From: Desulfotignum sp.
Lineage (GTDB): Bacteria; Desulfobacterota; Desulfobacteria; Desulfobacterales; Desulfobacteraceae
Assembly (NCBI GenBank): GCA_011389575.1
Contig: JAABUB010000015.1
Coordinates: forward strand, 1 to 51,642
DNA: 51,642 bases
Direction of reading: 5' to 3'
Both the position numbers and the translations under genes were made by a program. The first letter of the stretch is position 1, and each line of letters starts with the position of its first letter. The notes under the pieces were generated by a model. The model had not been told where the DNA came from and ran no database searches. It saw only the letters and a list, made by a program, of their open reading frames with translations. Positions 42,713 through 51,624 of the stretch are shown piece by piece.

Positions 42713-45016
42713 TCACTCATATACAATTTCATCATCGGGCAGGTTTTCAGGCACTGGAAAAACAATGGTAAATTTAGCCCCGCCATGCCGGTTCCTGCCC
42801 ACCCAGATATCTGCGTTGCAGTCTTTGATAATACCATAGGAAATAGACAGGCCCAGGCCTGTTCCCTTGCCCACCTCCTTGGTGGTGAAAAACGGCTCAA
42901 ACAACCGGTCTTTTGTTCCTTTTTTGATCCCTGTGCCTGTATCCTGAATCACGATTTCAACCTGGCTGTCTGTGGCATGTGTCTGGATGATAATCTGGTC
43001 ATCTTCCGTTTCTTTGCCGCCCTGGGCTGCCCATTTGGCTTCAATGGCATCTTTGGCATTCATGACCAGATTGATGAACACCTGTTCCAGGCGGTCCGGA
43101 TCTGCCAGAATTTCAGGCAGATCCGTGTTTTTTTCCCATACCACCTGGATACCCCGGATTTTCAACTGCTGGTTGAACATCTCAAAGGTATGCTGCAGCA
43201 CCTGGTTGATCCGGGTTCTTACCAGCCGGATGTCGGATTTTCTGGCAAACTGCCGCATGTGCTGGATGATTTTTTCCGCCCGGTCCACATTGGTATCTAT
43301 TTTGGAAACCAGCTTATACAGAATCTCTTCCTGGATGGGTTCCTGTCTGTGGATTTTTTTCAAACAAAAACTGGAGGAGGATTTTATGACAGACAACGGC
43401 TGGTTCAGCTCATGGGCAATACCGGTGGACATCTCCCCTAAGGTGGCCATCTTGCTGGCATGGAGCAGGTGCTGTTCTGTTTCCAGGCGCCGGGTAATAT
43501 CATTGATGGTAATCAGAAACACTTTCTCGCCGGAATAGGTTGCCGGCGCCACCCACATGTCCACATCAATCTGTTTGTTGTCCGCTTTTACATGCTTGGC
43601 CTTGGATATCTCTTTTCTGGATCTTATCTGCCCGGCCATCTCCTCTTTTTCTTCGGGCAGAAAAAAATCTGTAAAAGTTTTTTCCAGCATTTGCGCCTCG
43701 GAAAATTTATACAGTTCCAGGGCCTTGATATTACAGTCCAGAATTTTCAAGGACTCCTGGTCCACGGCAAATACCGGATTGGATATATTATTGAAAATGG
43801 CATGGTACTTTTCTTCGGATTTCTGCAGATCTTTTTCCAGGCGCCGGCGCCGGGTGATATCAATACTCATTTCCATGCCTGCCACGATGTTGCCGTCTGC
43901 ATCCTTGATAGGGGCAGTGATAAAAATCCAGTGTTTTTTTTCACCCTGCCTGCCCATGCCTTCTGTTTCACCATAATGGGATCTGCCGTCCCTGAAGGTT
44001 TTTTCAACCGGACAATCAGGACATTTTTCATCCCGCCCTTTGTAGGCAGTGTAGCAGAAATCTCCGGGCCGGGGATCAAACCGTTCCTTGAACACCCGGT
44101 TATACTGAATCAGGCGAAAATTTTTGTCCTGGACGGCAATCATGCACGGGGCATTGTCAAACAGGGCCTGGTATTCATTTTTTTGTTTTTTCAATTCCGC
44201 CTGGTGTTTGCCGATTTTCCGGCCCATCTCCTGAACCGCCTCTCCCAGAAAGCCGATTTCATAGGCAGATCCGATATCGATATCTGCTTCATAGTTCCCC
44301 CGGGCAATGCGGCGGGTGCCTTCCACCAGCTTGAGGATGGGTTTTTTAACAAAGGTGAGAATGATAAAAAAGATGATAAATGCGGTGACCAGGATGGTTG
44401 ACAGGGCCAGTTTAAACACCCCTTTTTCCATTTTCACCACCTGCTGGTCTATTTCCTTTAAAGAAACCACCACTTCCAAAGCCCCCAGAATGGTCTGGTT
44501 TTCCGGATGAAAATGGCAGGGGCTGGAAGAACAGCCCGGTTCATTGCATATGGGCTGAACAATACCCAGAAGACGGTGCCCCTGCGGAGAAGAAAAAATG
44601 CGGAAGCGTTCACCAAGGGGCAGTTCTGACGGCGGAGGATCCTTTTTGTGGCAGATATCACAGGCCACTGCCTTGATGTCGATAACTCTGTCCGTTTCAT
44701 TTTTCTGGTTGGTGAATTTTATCTGCCCGTATTTATTATATATCCGGATATTTTCAATGTCCGGCTGTCCGGCGATATTATTGATGATCTGGTTGATATC
44801 ATCCCGGGAATTGCGCATCATGGCATAGTGGGTACCTAGCTTGATGGAATTGCTCAGCCGGTCCGTACTGGCCAGATGGGTTTTCATGTTCTGGGCCTTG
44901 AAACTTTTGATATTGAAAAACGCCCACAGGGATATGGACAAAATAACGGTCAGGCTGACAAAAATGATCAGCTTGAATACCAGGCTGTGGCGTATGTAGT
45001 GTAATATCTTTGTCAT
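42713..45016 (-). CDS. Membrane sensor histidine kinase with c-type heme motifs
   Basis: The 767-residue kinase has two membrane helices (about 11-33 and 200-223) around a periplasmic domain that holds CDICH (C119, C122, H123) and a CX4CH motif (C162, C167, H168). A HAMP domain, a first PAS with a FCYTAYKGRDEKCPDCP cysteine motif (about 285-390), a second PAS (about 400-510), HisKA H535 in GIAHELNQPLSVIKSS and an HATPase domain follow. The heme motifs suggest sensing of redox potential, NO or CO. The ATG at 45016 overlaps the hdrB stop (ATGA), so it is translated with the Hdr genes. Confidence 0.9.
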   Translation of the reverse strand: MTKILHYIRHSLVFKLIIFVSLTVILSISLWAFFNIKSFKAQNMKTHLASTDRLSNSIKLGTHYAMMRNSRDDINQIINNIAGQPDIENIRIYNKYGQIKFTNQKNETDRVIDIKAVACDICHKKDPPPSELPLGERFRIFSSPQGHRLLGIVQPICNEPGCSSSPCHFHPENQTILGALEVVVSLKEIDQQVVKMEKGVFKLALSTILVTAFIIFFIILTFVKKPILKLVEGTRRIARGNYEADIDIGSAYEIGFLGEAVQEMGRKIGKHQAELKKQKNEYQALFDNAPCMIAVQDKNFRLIQYNRVFKERFDPRPGDFCYTAYKGRDEKCPDCPVEKTFRDGRSHYGETEGMGRQGEKKHWIFITAPIKDADGNIVAGMEMSIDITRRRRLEKDLQKSEEKYHAIFNNISNPVFAVDQESLKILDCNIKALELYKFSEAQMLEKTFTDFFLPEEKEEMAGQIRSRKEISKAKHVKADNKQIDVDMWVAPATYSGEKVFLITINDITRRLETEQHLLHASKMATLGEMSTGIAHELNQPLSVIKSSSSFCLKKIHRQEPIQEEILYKLVSKIDTNVDRAEKIIQHMRQFARKSDIRLVRTRINQVLQHTFEMFNQQLKIRGIQVVWEKNTDLPEILADPDRLEQVFINLVMNAKDAIEAKWAAQGGKETEDDQIIIQTHATDSQVEIVIQDTGTGIKKGTKDRLFEPFFTTKEVGKGTGLGLSISYGIIKDCNADIWVGRNRHGGAKFTIVFPVPENLPDDEIVYE

Positions 45017-45855
45017 AAAGACGCCCGGTTCAAAAAAGGTCTGATGTCGGACAGGTTCAAACCGCACCCGACAGATGCCGGGGACAGCCCCATGGCAATC
45101 CCCAGAAACTGGGGCAGATAGAGCACCGGAACAGGATCGGCTTGAAAGCGCTCCAGGTTCATCTGGCACATGGGACAGACCGTGACAATGGCCCGGGCTT
45201 CTGCGGCCTGTTCCACAATCCGGCCCACCAGGACCCGGCCTGTGTCAGGGTTGGTGGCAGGACTGGAAGCACCGCAGCAGGCACCGCCCATATCCCATTT
45301 CAGGACCCGGGCACCTGTGGCCTGGATCATGGCATCCATGGACCGGGGCAGCTCCGGGTCATCAAATTCCGTGAACGGCCGCAAACACTGGCACCCGTAG
45401 TAGGGAGCGACAACCAGACCACTCATGCTGTTGTCCGCAGCCCGGGCAATATCTTCCATATCCACATCACGGCTCAGCACATCCAGCAGGTGCCGCACCC
45501 TGAGGGAACCGCTCATGGCCAGGCCCTCGTCAGACATGACCTGGTTGACCCGGCCCAGGAGATCCGGGTCAGTTTTCACTGCCTGTCTGACTGTTTTCAG
45601 GTTCAGGTAGCAGGCACTGCAGGGCACCAGAATATCCAGGGACAGATCCATTTTTTCGGCCAGGGCCAGGTTGCGGGCAGGCAGCACATGGGCCAGCAAA
45701 GCATCCATGGCATGGGCAGCGGTGGCCCCGCAGCATGTCCAGTCCGTAATTTGTGTCAGTGTGCATCCCAGTGCCGCAAACAATGCCCGGGTGGACAGGT
45801 CATATTCCATGGCAGTGCCTTCCAGAGAACAGCCGGGATAATACAGATATTCCAT
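45013..45855 (-). CDS. hdrB: Heterodisulfide reductase subunit B-like (HdrB)
   Basis: The 280-residue protein has two CCG domains: CSLEGT, WTCCGAT and CSACY in the first, CQCLRPF, GACCGASSP and CPMCQ in the second. These cysteines hold the non-cubane [4Fe-4S] clusters that reduce a heterodisulfide in methanogens. In sulfate reducers the true disulfide or electron acceptor is not known. AGGAG 7 bases upstream fixes the ATG at 45855, one base after the hdrC stop. Confidence 0.93.
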   Translation of the reverse strand: MEYLYYPGCSLEGTAMEYDLSTRALFAALGCTLTQITDWTCCGATAAHAMDALLAHVLPARNLALAEKMDLSLDILVPCSACYLNLKTVRQAVKTDPDLLGRVNQVMSDEGLAMSGSLRVRHLLDVLSRDVDMEDIARAADNSMSGLVVAPYYGCQCLRPFTEFDDPELPRSMDAMIQATGARVLKWDMGGACCGASSPATNPDTGRVLVGRIVEQAAEARAIVTVCPMCQMNLERFQADPVPVLYLPQFLGIAMGLSPASVGCGLNLSDIRPFLNRASL

Positions 45856-45856
45856 A

Positions 45857-46423
45857 TCAATACTCCTGTCTGTGTGCCTGTTCAAACAAATGTGCCAGTT
45901 TTCCCGTACCCCGGGAGGGCAGCCCGGGGTGCAGTTTGTTTTTTTTCAGAAGCCTGGTCCCCATGGATGCATACCCCAACGGGACCAGCGGATTTTTCAC
46001 GGCCAGAAAATACCGGGTCATCATTTCCATCTCCCTGACCCGGCCGTACTGCCGGATATTTTCCATAAACGCGGCATAAAACAATCTGGACCGCCTGAAC
46101 TGATCAAGTTTCAGGGCAAAGGCCGCCTGCTTGAGTCCTGCCATGGCTTCGGTCAAAGGCAACCCCCTGGGACAGCGCAGGGTACACACATAACAGCTGG
46201 AACATAAGGTAAATGTATGGCTGGCAAACACCTTTTCCACACGGCCTGCAAGCAAATACCGCCACATCCGCCTGGGGGTCATATCCATGAAATCCAGGTT
46301 GGGACAGGATGCCGAACATGTGCCGCACTGGATGCACGCATCCACCAGATGTTTTATCTGATCCACCCGGTGTGAAATCTCAGGAAAAGCTGCCAGTTTT
46401 TCAGATATGTTTGAAGAAACCAT
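45857..46423 (-). CDS. hdrC: Heterodisulfide reductase subunit C-like (HdrC)
   Basis: The 188-residue iron-sulfur protein has two [4Fe-4S] motifs: C30, C33, C36, C40 (CIQCGTCSASCP) and C74, C77, C80, C84 (CSSCYVCTLRCP). It transfers electrons from HdrA to HdrB. The ATG at 46423 with AAGGAG 7 bases upstream is chosen over an open frame that runs back into hdrA. The gap to hdrA is 10 bases. Confidence 0.93.
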   Translation of the reverse strand: MVSSNISEKLAAFPEISHRVDQIKHLVDACIQCGTCSASCPNLDFMDMTPRRMWRYLLAGRVEKVFASHTFTLCSSCYVCTLRCPRGLPLTEAMAGLKQAAFALKLDQFRRSRLFYAAFMENIRQYGRVREMEMMTRYFLAVKNPLVPLGYASMGTRLLKKNKLHPGLPSRGTGKLAHLFEQAHRQEY

Positions 46424-46433
46424 AAAAATCTCC

Positions 46434-49400
46434 TTATCCGTGACCGGACAACGCTGTATTGATGACATCCAGCATGTGGACGGGGCTGATGCCATCCACC
46501 ACTGCGGCCCCTGACGGGCAGACCGCAGCACATATGCCGCACCCCTGGCAGACCAGGGGATCTATCACAACCACCCCGGCCTGGTGATCCACATGCCTGG
46601 CCCCATAGGGACAGGCTGAGATGCACAACTGACAAAGGCTGCAATAGGAATTTCTGACACGGGCCATTTCGATGCCGGGCTGAATTTTTTCCTGAGACAA
46701 TATGGCCACAGCCCTGGCAGCCGCAGCCCTGGCTGTGGCAAGAGAGGATGCAATATTGGCAGGTTCCAGGGCCAGACCGCAGGCAAGCACCCGTGGCTCC
46801 AGCGCTTCCACCGGGCGCCACTTGCTGTCTGCCTGGTCAAAAAAACCAAACTGGTCCAGATCGGCCCCAAAGATTTGTGCCAGGTCCGGGGGCATGTTCG
46901 GGGTCACACCGGTTGCCAGGACAACATAATCCACAGCCGTTTCCATGGACCTGCCCAGGATGGCATCCGACCAGGTAATCTTGCAGCCGTTGTCATCAGG
47001 TTCCAGGCAGGGAGGATTGTGCTTTTCATAGGGGAAAAACAGGACACCTGCCTGTCTTGCCTGTGTATACAAGGTCTCCAGCAGCCCGGGGGTCATCATG
47101 TCCCGGTAAAAAACATGCACCCGGGAATCCGGGTTCCGGTTTTTTAAAAACAGGGCCTGTTCCAGGGACCGGGGACAACAGACCCGGGAGCAGTAGTTGC
47201 GGTCATTCTGCCGGCTGCCCCGGCACTGGATCATGGCCACCCGGACAGGGGTACCGGTATCGATGGTCTTGTTGTCCAGGGCCTGCTGAAACCCCTGCTG
47301 GGTATAGATGCCCGGACCGGTTTCACAAGTGGCAATGCCGGGATCAGCCTGGGCTCCCCCCACAGCCAGCACCACCACCCCGTGCCGGACCTGATGAATG
47401 GATGATGCGCCTTTACTGCTGTCTGACAGCTCTGCATCACCGGTGCCTGCATCATCTTTGTGTGAAGACATGTCTTCATCTGCACTGCCGGCCGGTGCAA
47501 GCCGGGTCTCCCAAAGTCCTGGCCGGCCGGTGGTGCTGTGCACACGGGTCCGGGTGTGGACACGGATGAGGTCATGGGCCAGGACAGCGGCTTTCCGGTC
47601 TTCCAGAAAGGCAGTAAGGTCCTGGGAACCCGGGTGCAGCCACACAAGGTTTCCCCCGAGGGCCGGCGATTTTTCCACCAGATCCACTGCAAATCCCCGG
47701 CCGGCTATGGCCAGGGCTGCGGTCATGCCGGCGATGCCGCCCCCCACCACCAGGGCACGGGAAAACATGCCACCTTCTTTGCCCGGTTCCAGGGATATAG
47801 TTTTCACCCGGGATATGCCGGTGCGGATCTGCCGCACCATAGGCTGGATGGCGAAAGCTGTTTGACCGGCTGCAGGGGCTTTTTCCGCTGCAGGGTCATT
47901 TTCGGCTCCAGAGGCTTTTTCTGCTCCAGAGGCTTTTTCGGCTCCAGCAATGATACTGGTTATCACATCCACCCCTGCCACACACTGGATTGGCAGGTCT
48001 GCCAGATCAGCCATTCTGTGCAGTTGCTGTTTTTTTACACAAAAAGCGCAGGATGCGGTCACCAGGCGGTTGGCACCGATTTTTTCGATCCCGGCAATCA
48101 TGGCATCCATGCCGTCTTCCCGGCACAGCCGGTCTGTCATCTCCACTGCAGCCACCTCCGGATCCAGGCGCAGTGCATGGGAAACCGCTTCGGTGTCCAG
48201 GGCTTCCTGCACAAGATCCCGGCACCGGCATATTGCCACCATAATCCGGGGCACCTCTTTGGCTATGGTCACAGGCTTGGTGGATGCACTTTTTTCCGAC
48301 ATCTGACAATCTGTCATGTCCGCAGCTTCCATGGCTGACATGGCAGCTGCCGATGCAAGGACAATGGATTCATGGATATCTTTGGGACCGGTCAGGCCGC
48401 CGCAGGCAAATATCCCGGGCCGGCTGGTGTGTGCGGGATAAAAAGGTTCCGGCCGGATAAACCCTGATGCATCCATGGCAATGCCATTGTTTTCAGCAAA
48501 GGCTGTCCCAGCATCTTTCGGCTGCACCCCCACGGCCAGCACCACCAGGTCAAAAATCTTTTCACATGTTTTTGCAGCCCCGTCCGCCCACACAACCCGG
48601 ATCCCTGCCCCGGGATCTGTTGTATCAGGGGCAAGGGAATGCACCCTGGACCGGATAAAGGTTACCCCGGCCTGTCGGGCCTGGTCTGCATACAGATCAT
48701 ATGCCTTGCCCGGTGTCCGCAGATCCATATAAAAAATACAGGCATCTGTCACCTGCGGGTACAGGGTTTTTGCAAGCATGGACTGTTTTACCGAAGCCAT
48801 GCAGCAAAAGGATGAGCAGAATGCATTGCCGTACTGCAGATCCCGGGATCCTGTACACTGGAACCAGGCAATGCGCTGTACCGGCTGTCCTGTGGCCGGG
48901 TGTACCAGCGTGTCCAGCCCGGGGCCGGCATGGCTGAGCATCCGCTCGAATTCCAGGCTGGTGACCACCCCGGGAATCTTGCGGTAACCATAGGGGTTGG
49001 TTTTCACGTCCGGCGCAAAAAGGTCGTTTCCCCGGGCCAGAATCATGGCATCCACGGTTTCCACCCGGGCCCTGGCAGCTGAAAACGCGGCAAAACAAGT
49101 GGACACCATGGCCAGAACCGTGTCCGGTTCAAAAGGTTTGATCACATACTCCAGCGCCCCCTGCTTCATGGCTTCCACTGCTGAATCCACTGCTGCATAC
49201 GCTGTCATCATCACCACATCCAGATCCGGCTGCAGCGCCTTTGCCCGGGCCAGCAGCTCCACCCCGTCCATGCCCGGCATCTTGATATCGGTGAGCATCA
49301 TATGAAATGGTGTGTCTGCCATCAATTCCAGCGCTTTTTTGGCCGATGCCGCAGTCCACACCTGGTATCCTTCTTCTGCCAGCCACTCTTTCATGGAGTC

Positions 49401-50006
49401 TCTGACAATTTTTTCATCATCCACCACCAGGACATGAAAGGTTTCCCGTTCCTTTGCCGCAAATGTGATCGCGCCTGTGGGGCAGGCATCGCGGCAGGCC
49501 CTGCAGTCAGTGCAGGTATGCGGGTCAATGGTATAGGCATAAGAAAACGACTGGGGGCAGGGCCGGTAAATGGCCTTTCTGCTGGTAAGCCCCGCATTGA
49601 AGGGATCGGCCACATCCACAGGACAAACTGCTTCACACCGGCCGCAGCCGATACACAGGGCCGGATCAACCCGGGAAGCCTGCTGTTTCAAGGCGACCGT
49701 GAAACTGCCGGGTTCCCCTTCCACGGAAATCAGGTCTGTGCGCAGACAGGTCTCGATATTTTCATGAAACAATCCCCTGCGCAGGCAGTGCTCAGATGTC
49801 TGGTCCCTGTTGAAAAGCGGCAGAAGCCTGCACATGCCGCAGCCGGAATCGGGAAACTGCCGGTCCATCTGTGACAACAGCCCGCCCAGGTGGTCGGATT
49901 GTTCCACCAGCAAAACCTGGCAGCCGGCCCGGGCCAAATCCAGAGAAGCGTTGATGCCGCTTATGCCGCCGCCCACCACCATGATTCTTGCCGACTGCTG
50001 TGTCAT
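46434..50006 (-). CDS. hdrA: Double HdrA-like flavoprotein with embedded receiver domain
   Basis: The product has 1190 residues, against about 650 for usual HdrA. The first half has FAD-binding GGGISG (12-17), an inserted ferredoxin with two clusters (C118-C128 and C165-C175), then a complete CheY-like receiver at about 191-305 (D196/D197, phospho-acceptor D240 in LTDIKMPGMDG, T268, K290). The rest of the oxidoreductase fold ends near 560. The second half has a cysteine-bearing HdrA N-terminal-type domain (about 585-685), an alanine/glutamate-rich linker (687-714), a second FAD site (GGGIAG, 755-760) and a C-terminal ferredoxin (C1122-C1132, C1153-C1163). It overlaps the frhB-like stop by 4 bases; AAGGAGG precedes the ATG. 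It should be the flavin-based bifurcation hub of the complex, here possibly gated by phosphorylation. Confidence 0.93.
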   Translation of the reverse strand: MTQQSARIMVVGGGISGINASLDLARAGCQVLLVEQSDHLGGLLSQMDRQFPDSGCGMCRLLPLFNRDQTSEHCLRRGLFHENIETCLRTDLISVEGEPGSFTVALKQQASRVDPALCIGCGRCEAVCPVDVADPFNAGLTSRKAIYRPCPQSFSYAYTIDPHTCTDCRACRDACPTGAITFAAKERETFHVLVVDDEKIVRDSMKEWLAEEGYQVWTAASAKKALELMADTPFHMMLTDIKMPGMDGVELLARAKALQPDLDVVMMTAYAAVDSAVEAMKQGALEYVIKPFEPDTVLAMVSTCFAAFSAARARVETVDAMILARGNDLFAPDVKTNPYGYRKIPGVVTSLEFERMLSHAGPGLDTLVHPATGQPVQRIAWFQCTGSRDLQYGNAFCSSFCCMASVKQSMLAKTLYPQVTDACIFYMDLRTPGKAYDLYADQARQAGVTFIRSRVHSLAPDTTDPGAGIRVVWADGAAKTCEKIFDLVVLAVGVQPKDAGTAFAENNGIAMDASGFIRPEPFYPAHTSRPGIFACGGLTGPKDIHESIVLASAAAMSAMEAADMTDCQMSEKSASTKPVTIAKEVPRIMVAICRCRDLVQEALDTEAVSHALRLDPEVAAVEMTDRLCREDGMDAMIAGIEKIGANRLVTASCAFCVKKQQLHRMADLADLPIQCVAGVDVITSIIAGAEKASGAEKASGAENDPAAEKAPAAGQTAFAIQPMVRQIRTGISRVKTISLEPGKEGGMFSRALVVGGGIAGMTAALAIAGRGFAVDLVEKSPALGGNLVWLHPGSQDLTAFLEDRKAAVLAHDLIRVHTRTRVHSTTGRPGLWETRLAPAGSADEDMSSHKDDAGTGDAELSDSSKGASSIHQVRHGVVVLAVGGAQADPGIATCETGPGIYTQQGFQQALDNKTIDTGTPVRVAMIQCRGSRQNDRNYCSRVCCPRSLEQALFLKNRNPDSRVHVFYRDMMTPGLLETLYTQARQAGVLFFPYEKHNPPCLEPDDNGCKITWSDAILGRSMETAVDYVVLATGVTPNMPPDLAQIFGADLDQFGFFDQADSKWRPVEALEPRVLACGLALEPANIASSLATARAAAARAVAILSQEKIQPGIEMARVRNSYCSLCQLCISACPYGARHVDHQAGVVVIDPLVCQGCGICAAVCPSGAAVVDGISPVHMLDVINTALSGHG

Positions 50007-51160
50007 GTGGCCTCCTTGTCACCCATGCCCACGATGTCTGCAAATTCCGCCTCCTGGAAGACAGACAGGGGCAAAGGTTCTGCGTCATCTTTTCCAGGTG
50101 TATAGCTGAATGCGGCCTGGACATTCCGGGATACGGATATGAACAGGTCTGCCAGGGGGATATGGCTGGGGCAGGCCAGGGTACACTGCCCGCACCCCAC
50201 ACAGGTGGTGCCGATATGGGCCATACGGGTCATATGATAGAAAACGGTGTCAAAGGGCAGGTGCACCTGCCCCCATTTGCCTGCCCACTGGTGGTATTGA
50301 AACGGCTGGTGCACAAACACGTCTGTATTGAATACGCATTCTCTGCAATAACATACAGGACACACATTCCGGCAATTATAGCAGTTGATGCAGGCGGTAA
50401 AAAACCGGTGCAGTTTTTCCATGGTTCCTGTCTGGTCCTGAATCTGTGCATCCATTGCCTGGAAAGCTTGTTCATTTTCGGCCCCAAGATTTTTCATCAC
50501 CGATTTGCGCATGTCCGGTTTTCGTCCTTCATCAAGCTGCAGCTCCGACAAAAAGGCTTCTCCTTTCGGGGTATCAGCCTGCAGATTGATTGCCCCGTCC
50601 AGGTCTGATCCAAACAGCAGAACAGACACATCCGCATTCACAGGCCAGGGGGCATCACAGACCTGGCAGGCCCGGGCCGGTGTAAACCCGGCAATTGTTT
50701 TTCCGGGATCAGGATACCGGTTCCGGATCCATTCTTCCGGATCCAGGGCTATTGTTTCCCCTTGTTCTGTAAACCTGTCATAATCCTGCCGGGAAAGGGC
50801 CGCAGGACAGTCCATTCCCACAATGATCACCTCATCCCGGCTTGCCTGGCTGAGTTTGGTCAATTCAACAAATGCTTTGATTTCACAGGGCCGCAGCCAC
50901 ACAACGGTTTTTTTCCCCGAAGGCTTCCAGGTCAAACGGGAGACCATGCGGCCGGCATTGACAAAAAAAGCCGGCCCTAAAGGAACGGTGTGATGCATGT
51001 GATCCGGATGGGAAATCAAGCAGGGTTTGACAGATGCACCCTCTGCAACCTGTGCAGGCACCAGCACCGCATCTGCAGCTTTTTTTTCCAGTACCTGAAC
51101 AAAAAATTCCTGCAGGGTCTGATTAATGGTGCGGCCGTTTGTGTGCAAACATGAGATCAT
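50003..51160 (-). CDS. FrhB/FdhB-like iron-sulfur subunit
   Basis: The protein (385 residues; 390 if the ATG at 51175 is used) resembles the beta-subunit family of F420-hydrogenase and formate dehydrogenase. RPCEIKAFVELTKL and VGMDCPAALSR are family stretches. A cysteine-rich CINCYNCRNVCPVCYCREC region and a second CVGCGQCTLACP cluster follow. It would feed electrons from a cofactor or partner dehydrogenase into HdrA. The ATG at 51160 has AAAGGA 6 bases upstream, while 51175 overlaps the mvhD stop; either is possible. No catalytic hydrogenase or formate dehydrogenase subunit is in the window. Confidence 0.82.
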   Translation of the reverse strand: MISCLHTNGRTINQTLQEFFVQVLEKKAADAVLVPAQVAEGASVKPCLISHPDHMHHTVPLGPAFFVNAGRMVSRLTWKPSGKKTVVWLRPCEIKAFVELTKLSQASRDEVIIVGMDCPAALSRQDYDRFTEQGETIALDPEEWIRNRYPDPGKTIAGFTPARACQVCDAPWPVNADVSVLLFGSDLDGAINLQADTPKGEAFLSELQLDEGRKPDMRKSVMKNLGAENEQAFQAMDAQIQDQTGTMEKLHRFFTACINCYNCRNVCPVCYCRECVFNTDVFVHQPFQYHQWAGKWGQVHLPFDTVFYHMTRMAHIGTTCVGCGQCTLACPSHIPLADLFISVSRNVQAAFSYTPGKDDAEPLPLSVFQEAEFADIVGMGDKEAT

Positions 51161-51171
51161 GGCATTTCCTT

Positions 51172-51624
51172 TCATATCACCTGCTGCAGCCTGGTCTGGC
51201 AGGGACCCATTTTCTTTATTTCAGCGGCAAATTCGGTCATGGTCCGGGCAAACTGGAGCCCGTCACTGGCACCGATCCAGGTGAGGCGCAGCCGCTGGGT
51301 TGCAATACCGAAACGGGGCAGAATCTGTTTGAGCAGCTTCATGCGCCGCCTGGCCTTGTAATTGCCGTTCAGATAATGGCAGTCTCCGGGGTGACACCCG
51401 GACACCAGAACAGCATCCGCTCCCTCCAGAAAGGCTTTGATCACATACTGGGTATCCACCATACCCGTGCACATGACCCGCACCAGCCGGACATTATCCG
51501 GATAGACAAGCCGGGAGGTACCGGCCAGGTCTGCAGCAGTATAGGTACACCAGTTGCACACAAAGGCGATGAGCACCGGCTCAAATTCTGATGGGACAGC
51601 GCTTTTTTTACCATTTTTATCCAT
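51172..51624 (-). CDS. mvhD: MvhD-like [2Fe-2S] electron-transfer subunit
   Basis: The 150-residue protein matches MvhD/FlpD: CNWCTYTAADLAG, VRVMCTGMVD and VSGCHPGDCHYLNGNYKARRR. In methanogens MvhD joins the hydrogenase to HdrA. Here it is the first visible gene of the hdr operon. The frame stays open to the window edge and no clear Shine-Dalgarno is seen, so the true start could lie slightly beyond 51624. Confidence 0.92.
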   Translation of the reverse strand: MDKNGKKSAVPSEFEPVLIAFVCNWCTYTAADLAGTSRLVYPDNVRLVRVMCTGMVDTQYVIKAFLEGADAVLVSGCHPGDCHYLNGNYKARRRMKLLKQILPRFGIATQRLRLTWIGASDGLQFARTMTEFAAEIKKMGPCQTRLQQVI

